Assembly (NCBI RefSeq): GCF_009649845.1
Contig: NZ_WJIE01000005.1
Location: 682,001 to 746,000, forward strand
Reading direction: 5' to 3'
DNA length: 64,000 bases
Source of the DNA: Polyangium spumosum
Lineage (GTDB): Bacteria > Myxococcota_A > Polyangia > Polyangiales > Polyangiaceae
In this document: positions 59,382 through 64,000 of the stretch, one piece after another
How positions within the stretch are numbered: position 1 is the first letter of the stretch
Layout: every line of letters begins with the position of its first letter
Program-made: the position numbers and the translations under genes
The notes under the pieces: model-generated
What the model was told of the DNA's origin: nothing
The model's input: only the letters and a program-made list of their open reading frames with translations
The model's database searches: none

Positions 59382-59441
59382 CGCGGCGAGGGCGCTCTGG
59401 AGCCGGGCTTCGACGTCGCTCATGGGGGGCGGATTGCAACA
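59382..59441 (-). pseudogene. Truncated copy of the TPR-like gene's 5' end
   Basis: A perfect 60-base copy of 58066-58125. It reads MSDVEARLQSALAA on the minus strand and then diverges into TWAPAVGASITRAAAP before a stop, so no product of the original type can be made. The leader sequence TGTTGCAATCC is copied too. It looks like the scar of a local duplication or of a recombination that used this sequence. Confidence 0.85.
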
Positions 59442-59456
59442 ATACGAATTCGTATT
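59441..59456. repeat. Perfect 16-bp palindrome at duplication border
   Basis: AATACGAATTCGTATT is a perfect inverted repeat, AT-rich in a GC-rich setting, and begins on the last base of the duplicated segment. It could be a recombination site or an operator. Confidence 0.85.
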
Positions 59457-59532
59457 CGCGTCCGGCGATGACGTGTATCGTTTTCCCTGCGCGCACCTGC
59501 GGGCCTGAAACGCAGCTTTTCGACAGACCCCA

Positions 59533-59680
59533 AGGTCTCGCCCACGCGTCTCCAGGTCCCGTGCACGCGTCTCCAAGTCTCGCCCACACGTCTCCAGGTC
59601 TCGCGCGAACGTCTCCAAGGTGAGCGAACGAACCCCGAAGGTCTCGCGCACGCGTCTCCAGGTCTCGCGCACGGGTAGTG
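59533..59680. repeat. 21-bp tandem repeats, 4+2 copies
   Basis: Units like AGGTCTCGCCCACGCGTCTCC lie head to tail at 59533, 59554, 59575 and 59596. After a diverged 22-base spacer, two more follow at 59639 and 59660. Read on the minus strand they give heptads such as LETFARD, LETCGRD, LETRARD, a coiled-coil-like pattern, but no convincing gene start is present. Confidence 0.85.
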
Positions 59681-59820
59681 GTCGCGACCGGCCCACCTGG
59701 TGGTTTCGAGGTGGTCGCAGTTGAAATCGTAGCCCCAAGCTAGGCGAAGGCGCCGCCCCGGAGGCGCAGGAACACCTCCGGGACGGCTGGATCGCAACCT
59801 CAGATCACGAGGTCACGACC

Positions 59821-60165
59821 GTGCGTCTACGCCTAGTTCACCCTGCACCGCAGGGGCAAGGAACCGATCCGCCCCGTGGGCGGAAGTCTGACCTTCTCTC
59901 CCTCACGGACGACCAGAACGACCGCCTGCGCGCGGCGATCAAGCATCTGCGCGGCGCGTACGGCACGTACGCCTGCCTCGCCACCGTCGTCGGCGTCCGC
60001 AAGGGCCTGCTCGTCAACGTCGCAACGGGCGTCCACCGCGGCTCCCACGCGCTCGCCTTCCACGTCGCTCGCGCGGGCGGCGTCTCCGTCGAGCAGATCC
60101 TCACGCCCGGCGTCGCAGACGCGAGTCGCTGCGCCCTCTGCGGCAGGAAGCGAGGCGCGTCATGA
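59821..60165 (+). CDS. Small HTH-like DNA-binding protein (first of two paralogues)
   Basis: 114 residues from a GTG; no strong ribosome site. The core LTDDQNDRLRAAIKHLRGAY, then LATVVGVRKGLLVNVATG and HVARAGGVSVEQIL looks like a helix-turn-helix of the phage-repressor kind, with a C-terminal CALCGRKR, half of a zinc knuckle. It is related to the next protein (LTxxQxxxLRAxxxxL, VARAxGVxxExxL). Its stop overlaps the next start (ATGA). The order HTH-HTH-sigma suggests a regulatory cassette on a mobile or accessory segment. Confidence 0.6.
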   Translation: MRLRLVHPAPQGQGTDPPRGRKSDLLSLTDDQNDRLRAAIKHLRGAYGTYACLATVVGVRKGLLVNVATGVHRGSHALAFHVARAGGVSVEQILTPGVADASRCALCGRKRGAS

Positions 60166-60584
60166 GCGAGCGTTCCATGGCGGACCTCGAGGCCGAGCTC
60201 CGTGCGGCCGTGAAGGCATTGCACGAGCGCCTCGGGGACTGGACGACCGTCGGCGAGGTCGTCGGTCGCGTCGTCGGCGAGCTGGTCCAGCAAGCGGGCG
60301 GCGAGAGCGCTCCTGGCGGAGAGGACCTCGCCGAGGGCGCCGCCCCGCAGAGCGTCCCCGCCGACCTCACCGAGGAGCAGCGCGAGCACCTGCGGGCCCT
60401 GCTTCGGAAGCTCTACGCGAAGCGCGGCGCCTGGTACCTCGTCGCGAAGGACGTTGGCTACCCCCGTCGCTTCATCGAGGCCTTCATCAAGGGCCAGGTG
60501 CAGGGCTCAATGCACTTCGCGGCCGGCGTCGCGCGCGCGGCCGGCGTGGAGCTCGAGGACGCGCTCGCGGGGAGGGGCTCGTGA
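60162..60584 (+). CDS. HTH-like DNA-binding protein (second of two paralogues)
   Basis: 140 residues. The N-terminal half (LEAELRAAVKALHERLGDWT, VGEVVGRVVGELVQQ) looks like a degenerate copy of the C-terminal half, LTEEQREHLRALLRKLYAKR with VAKDVGYPRRFIEAFIKG and GVARAAGVELEDAL. So the protein may hold two HTH-like units, one decayed. It is paralogous to the preceding gene and overlaps it by 4 bases; the sigma-like gene starts straight after its stop. No known family named. Confidence 0.6.
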   Translation: MSERSMADLEAELRAAVKALHERLGDWTTVGEVVGRVVGELVQQAGGESAPGGEDLAEGAAPQSVPADLTEEQREHLRALLRKLYAKRGAWYLVAKDVGYPRRFIEAFIKGQVQGSMHFAAGVARAAGVELEDALAGRGS

Positions 60585-61124
60585 ATGCGCTACCGGCACG
60601 AGCCCGATCGGCCGGACGAGCCGATCCTCGAAGCCTCGGCGCGGGAGGTGAACGCCTTCCGCCCGTTCCTGCGCTCCTACATGCGGCGCCGCTTCCCCGT
60701 CGGCCTGGAGGACCCCGAGGACGCGGTGCAGATGACGATCATCGTCGTCCACCGCATCGTCGAAGAGGGGCGCATCCGCGGGGCCTACGAGCTCGAGCCC
60801 CAGGACGTCCTCTTCGCGTGGGTCATCGAAGTCGCGTGGCGGATCCGGATGAACGTCCGCCGCACGGCGCGCTGGCGCGAGCGGGTGATCCTTATCGGCG
60901 AGCCCGAGGAGGCGCTGGTCGAGGTGCCCTCGCGAGCGTCTGCGCTCGACGAGCGCGTCCACGCGCGGCTGCTCCTCGCCTCGATCGCAGATCGTGCCGC
61001 CGTGCGCTCACTGCGCGCGCTTATCCTCGTCGCCGAGGGCGCCACGCTGGAGGAGCTCGCGGCGGAGCTTGGCGCCGAGGCCGCTGAAGTCGTCCAGCGG
61101 CTGCGCGGCGCGCTCAAGCGTTGA
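60585..61124 (+). CDS. Sigma-70-like (ECF-type) factor, divergent
   Basis: 179 residues. The N-terminal half resembles sigma region 2: FRPFLRSYMRRRFPVGLEDP, EDAVQMTIIVVHRIV and a helix with FAWVIEVAWRIRMNVRR. The C-terminal half resembles region 4: LRALILVAEGATLEELAAEL followed by a recognition helix AEVVQRLRGALKR. The -10 and -35 contacts are not canonical, and no anti-sigma factor gene follows. It is the last gene of a three-gene cassette with two HTH-like proteins. A role in transcription is likely, targets unknown. Confidence 0.7.
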   Translation: MRYRHEPDRPDEPILEASAREVNAFRPFLRSYMRRRFPVGLEDPEDAVQMTIIVVHRIVEEGRIRGAYELEPQDVLFAWVIEVAWRIRMNVRRTARWRERVILIGEPEEALVEVPSRASALDERVHARLLLASIADRAAVRSLRALILVAEGATLEELAAELGAEAAEVVQRLRGALKR

Positions 61125-61354
61125 GCCGCACGATGCTGGCGATCGCCAAGGTCATCGGGCACAACGCCAGACCTACCACAACCAGCTGCCTACTCCGGTG
61201 GCGCTCGCCTGCACCTCCGTCCAGGACCGACCTGCTTACGCCGCGAAACCCAGCGCATTGCACATCTGAAAGCCCGTCATGCGTGAACGCGTGCGCCCGG
61301 CGCATACGCTCCGGGTTGCAATACACGAAGCCATGTCGCTATGGTCCGCCATAT

Positions 61355-61858
61355 ATGTTACAGGCACAGGAAAAAGCGATCGACACGTATGCAAAGACGT
61401 ATGAGCAAACGCGCAACGTCGAAACCACCGCGTTGAATGACTCAAGAGATGCTATCATCGATTTCGGCAACCGAATCACGACCGTCTTAGGGTTCAAGGA
61501 ATGGGAGTTGGGCACGCTCGATCAAGCGTCGGATGGAACGATCTTGGTTGTTCCTCATAAGGGACACGCGCTGATAACGGAGCAGAGATTCGTTCTTGTT
61601 CCGATGCGCTGGCCGCTAGCCATGCAGAGCGGTCGGGATACGCTCATCTTCGATGCGGGATGGAGTTTCTGGTTTCAATATCCAGTCGAACGTTGGGTTC
61701 AGTTCGATGGTTTTCAAGAAAAAATTCCGTACCAGGACGAGCATACACTGCGAGACCTCGCGGAGCGTTTGCTGGGGAAGTTGCTCGGTCAAATCAGAGA
61801 CAGGGCCGCGCTGGAAGGTCACAAGCGGGCCCGAGCCAGCCAACCACCCGTCCGTTGA
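61355..61858 (+). CDS. Orphan protein of low GC, unknown
   Basis: 167 residues from ATG 61355; a longer in-frame stretch upstream reads like non-coding sequence. Soluble, mixed alpha/beta: EKAIDTYAKTYEQTRNVETT, AIIDFGNRITTVLGFKEWEL, VVPHKGHALITEQRFVLVP, WSFWFQYPVERWVQFDGF. Ends with helices LRDLAERLLGKLLGQIRDR. GC content and codon choice are clearly lower than in neighbours, so it has probably been acquired recently. No family recognised. The preceding 230 bases hold no gene. Confidence 0.55.
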   Translation: MLQAQEKAIDTYAKTYEQTRNVETTALNDSRDAIIDFGNRITTVLGFKEWELGTLDQASDGTILVVPHKGHALITEQRFVLVPMRWPLAMQSGRDTLIFDAGWSFWFQYPVERWVQFDGFQEKIPYQDEHTLRDLAERLLGKLLGQIRDRAALEGHKRARASQPPVR

Positions 61859-62024
61859 ATACTATCGGTTCGTGCTCGTGAGGGTTGGATACGAGCATGT
61901 ACGCGACGATTCGCCCATTCATATAGACGGGTAGCCCTTTCGTTAGATCGGGCGTCTCATGTGTATCCGGCACTACGCTGTTGTGAATGGCCATGCCTAG
62001 CAATTGGCATGTGCTGTGCCACGT

Positions 62025-63158
62025 TCACACATCCGGCGCCCCAGGGCCGCCATCCCTTTCCGGAAACGGAAGGCTGAGTTGCTCCGGAGCGCGCTCTGGC
62101 CGACGCCACAAGAGCAGGTCGAGTTGCTCTCCTCCCGAAGGCACGGGCGACGACGTTGGCTCGGGGGCACGACCAGGCTTCTTTCCACCGCGGGGCGCAG
62201 GCGGGGGCGGGGACGGCACTGACGGAGCCGGTGGCACCTCGCCCCCGCGCACGAGGCGAAGGAAGCCTGCGCCGCTCGGGAGCTCGCGCACGGGCCCGGT
62301 CTGCGCCGGGAGCGTGAGGTGCTGCGGCACGGGTGCGTAGCCCTCTGGCTCGGAGAGGGCCGCCTCGATGAGCTCTTCGATCTCCCAGACGCGATCAACG
62401 AGCCCCGCCTCGATCGCGGGGGTCACGCGGTGCGCCCCGTGGATCTTGCAGAAGTTGTACGCGGCGATCCCGAGCGACATCGCGGCGCGATGCCCGCGCA
62501 TCGTCTTGCTGAAAGCGAGGCAGAGCCGGCGCGTGCGCCCGACCGTGTGGCGCAGGGTGAGGTTCAGCCGCTCGACGCCGGAGGTGCTCACGCGGGCTGC
62601 ATCCGGCGCGCCGATGATCGAGCTCTTCCGGATGAAGTTCGCGTCGCGGGCCGGCTCATATCGATGATCGGGGCTCCTGGAGTAGCCGTACTGCTTCTGC
62701 ACCTGCCCATATTGCACGTGCCCGCCGAAGCTCGCGCTCACCGCGCCGACGTACGTGGCGAGCCCGTCTGTCGAGATCTGCGGCACGACAAGCAGGCGAG
62801 CGCGGAGGTCCGCGATGAATGCGTCGGTGGTGACCTGATCGCGCTTCCCAGCCCGGTAGGCGATCACGAGCTTCGTGCGTCGATCGAAGCCGATGAACGT
62901 GTAGACGTCGCCCCACTCCTCGGGGTCTCCCTGGACGACGCGCCGCTCCTTCTTGGCGATGAAGCTCCACGTCTCGTCGCACTCCACGTCCTCACACGTG
63001 AGACCGCGCACAACACGGTTGTGGATCCGCGCGCAGCCCTCGCCGACGTCGAGCCCGAGTCGGAGGATGGTGCTCTTGGCGACGCCAGTCATCCGCTCGG
63101 TAGCGCGGATGCTGTTCCCCTCGATGAGCGACGAGACGACTCGCGCTCGGGTCTCCAT
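62025..63158 (-). CDS. IS1-family-like DDE transposase with Pro-rich tail
   Basis: 377 residues from ATG 63158 (METRARVVSSLIEGNSIRAT), the usual start; 63221 would add 21. N-terminal HTH (IRATERMTGVAKSTILRLG), then the DDE core: VECDETWSFI (D), ISTDGLATYVGA (D) and TSGVERLNLTLRHTVGR (E). After the core (about 270) is a tail of roughly 100 residues, rich in Pro and Gly, not normal for IS1 transposases. No matching terminal inverted repeats or target duplications could be recognised by eye at either flank, so the limits of the element are unknown. Confidence 0.85.
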   Translation of the reverse strand: METRARVVSSLIEGNSIRATERMTGVAKSTILRLGLDVGEGCARIHNRVVRGLTCEDVECDETWSFIAKKERRVVQGDPEEWGDVYTFIGFDRRTKLVIAYRAGKRDQVTTDAFIADLRARLLVVPQISTDGLATYVGAVSASFGGHVQYGQVQKQYGYSRSPDHRYEPARDANFIRKSSIIGAPDAARVSTSGVERLNLTLRHTVGRTRRLCLAFSKTMRGHRAAMSLGIAAYNFCKIHGAHRVTPAIEAGLVDRVWEIEELIEAALSEPEGYAPVPQHLTLPAQTGPVRELPSGAGFLRLVRGGEVPPAPSVPSPPPPAPRGGKKPGRAPEPTSSPVPSGGEQLDLLLWRRPERAPEQLSLPFPERDGGPGAPDV

Positions 63159-63284
63159 CGGTAGAGCGTTCGCCACAGCCTCCTGACCTCCAACAAGGAT
63201 GAGAGCCCGCTGCCAGGACACGGCCGGCAGCGACCTCGGTGTTGTAGACAGGAGGGGTAACCACCTCGTCGCGCGTGGAAATCC

Positions 63285-63300
63285 GGATCATCCATGATCC
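63285..63300. repeat. Short inverted repeat near transposase 5' flank
   Basis: GGATCAT and ATGATCC flank a two-base centre. It is a perfect palindromic stem 127 bases upstream of the transposase start. It could be part of the element end or an operator; not matched at the other side. Confidence 0.5.
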
Positions 63301-63366
63301 AGGTCAAGGATCCCCTACGAGGTTTTTCCGCGTTCCTTCATAAACACGTCGGCACTGATCTGGGGA

Positions 63367-63744
63367 TCAGGAAGAGCGCGAGCCGCGGCGCGCCCGCGCG
63401 CGGGCAGGGCGTCGCTGCTTCGTCGCTCCCGCAGCTCCTCGCAGCATCGCGAGCACGACATCCCGCGCGGCGACGGGCAGCGCGCGGATGGCGGTGAGAG
63501 CCTCCTGCTCCCAGTCCTCGAGCTCGCGCTCGCCGAGAAGCTCGGCCGCGCTCACGCCGAGCCGCTCGGCGATCAGAAGAAGAACTGGGATCGAGGGGAC
63601 GCGCTCGCCGCGCTCAAGGAGCCCGACGTAGTCCACGGAGACGTCGAGGTGCTCGGCCAAGACGGCCTGCGACCACCCGCGCGCGGCTCGGCACCGGCGC
63701 ATCACCTCGCCGATCCTCGCGGCGATCTTCGCCTCGCTCTCCAT
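63367..63744 (-). CDS. XRE-family transcriptional regulator
   Basis: 125 residues from ATG 63744. HTH_3 domain at about 8-65: IGEVMRRCRAARGWSQAVLA, EHLDVSVDYVGLLERGERVP, LLLIAERLGVSAAELLG. After it come an acidic stretch and a Lys/Arg-rich tail (KQRRPARARARRGSRS). A longer in-frame extension upstream reads through the operator-like repeats and is not used. Divergent from the gene at the window's end. Confidence 0.88.
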   Translation of the reverse strand: MESEAKIAARIGEVMRRCRAARGWSQAVLAEHLDVSVDYVGLLERGERVPSIPVLLLIAERLGVSAAELLGERELEDWEQEALTAIRALPVAARDVVLAMLRGAAGATKQRRPARARARRGSRSS

Positions 63745-63786
63745 GGCGCGGAGCAGAGATCCGCTGGCCTCCGGTTGCGACCGACC

Positions 63787-63821
63787 GAAAGTACGTGTAT
63801 CGACGAACGGAAAGTACGTGT
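63787..63821. promoter_or_regulatory. Direct-repeat operator candidate for XRE regulator
   Basis: GAAAGTACGTGT occurs at 63787-63798 and again at 63810-63821, 23 bases apart (about two DNA turns), in the gap between the XRE gene and the divergent gene. Placement and spacing fit a self-regulating XRE operator. Confidence 0.6.
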
Positions 63822-63865
63822 CTGGGGCGGCCGCCTGCTGGCCGCTCGACGAGGAGGCGAGCGCG

Positions 63866-64000
63866 ATGGGTCCGACGGGCGGGGCAGATGGCGGTGAGGA
63901 ACGTGTGGTGCTGAAGGTGGACACGGCGACGGCGCCGACGGCGCCCGCGCCCGCGCCCGCGCCGAGCCCGCGCTCAAGGCTCTGGACCTACGTCGCCGTC
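63866..64000 (+). CDS. 3'-partial gene, probable membrane or lipoprotein-associated
   Basis: ATG 63866 has a strong GAGGAGG eight bases upstream. The 45 visible residues begin MGPTGGADGGEERVVLKVDT, then a Thr/Ala/Pro run (TAPTAPAPAPAPSP) and a start of a hydrophobic segment, SRLWTYVAV, as in single-pass myxobacterial membrane proteins. It runs off the window. Divergent from the XRE regulator and likely under its control. Confidence 0.55.
   Translation, partial: MGPTGGADGGEERVVLKVDTATAPTAPAPAPAPSPRSRLWTYVAV

Larger units (their letters stand above)
59232..59820. other. Gene-poor stretch with duplication and repeats
   Basis: 589 bases with no gene I can support. It contains the 60-base copy of the TPR-like gene's start (59382-59441), a 16-base palindrome at its edge (59441-59456), and 21-base repeats (59533-59680). 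Short open frames here are explained by the repeats. Confidence 0.7.

Noticed and set aside
1-64000. tRNA, rRNA and riboswitch genes
   Set aside because: No segment with convincing tRNA T-loop plus acceptor pairing, rRNA or a cobalamin riboswitch pattern was found by reading.

Overview
The window is GC-rich and gene-dense, with ATGA/GTGA stop-start overlaps throughout. It carries many lipoproteins, a Ser/Thr kinase, a PilZ protein, a MYXO-CTERM-like sorting tail and a CarH-type B12 photoreceptor next to carotenoid genes. Together these point to a myxobacterium, probably of the Polyangium/Sorangium side (Polyangiales). This is inferred from gene content; no rRNA or tRNA gene was found.

Layout. 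1-5.4 kb: the end of a membrane protein with a TerB-like tail, a large VIT/VWA lipoprotein, and two tandem Hsp20 genes. 5.6-18.2 kb: a light-regulated carotenoid locus. It holds carH, a redoxin-like exported protein, a rightward operon (crtI-crtB-lycopene cyclase-acyltransferase), a leftward operon (crtD-crtC-glycosyltransferase-crtZ), and crtE divergent from crtD. A PAS-STAS gene sits between the operons. Three intergenic regions carry TTGNACA-like 11-bp repeats that look like CarH operators. The enzyme set predicts a monocyclic, hydroxylated carotenoid with a glycosylated and perhaps acylated psi-end.

18.2-29.3 kb: a sensor kinase, a GAF protein, two large GT-C-like membrane proteins and a SUMF1-fold lipoprotein. 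Between the two membrane proteins lie an AAA ATPase/TOPRIM-like pair resembling two-gene defence systems and a 43-bp minisatellite. 29.3-59 kb: mostly housekeeping and envelope genes. These are HU/IHF, tyrS, formyl-THF cyclo-ligase, a glycosyltransferase/C45 hydrolase/LolA-like operon, priA, a Ser/Thr kinase, an organophosphate MFS transporter and a rhomboid protease. Two secreted hydrolase-like lipoproteins (PI-PLC and PNGase F folds), an ACP/fatty acyl-AMP ligase pair and a TonB receptor follow.

59-64 kb: a disturbed, accessory-looking stretch. It contains a 60-bp perfect copy of a neighbouring gene's 5' end, 21-bp repeats, two related small DNA-binding-like proteins followed by a sigma-like factor, a low-GC orphan, an IS1-like transposase and an XRE regulator divergent from a gene that runs off the end.
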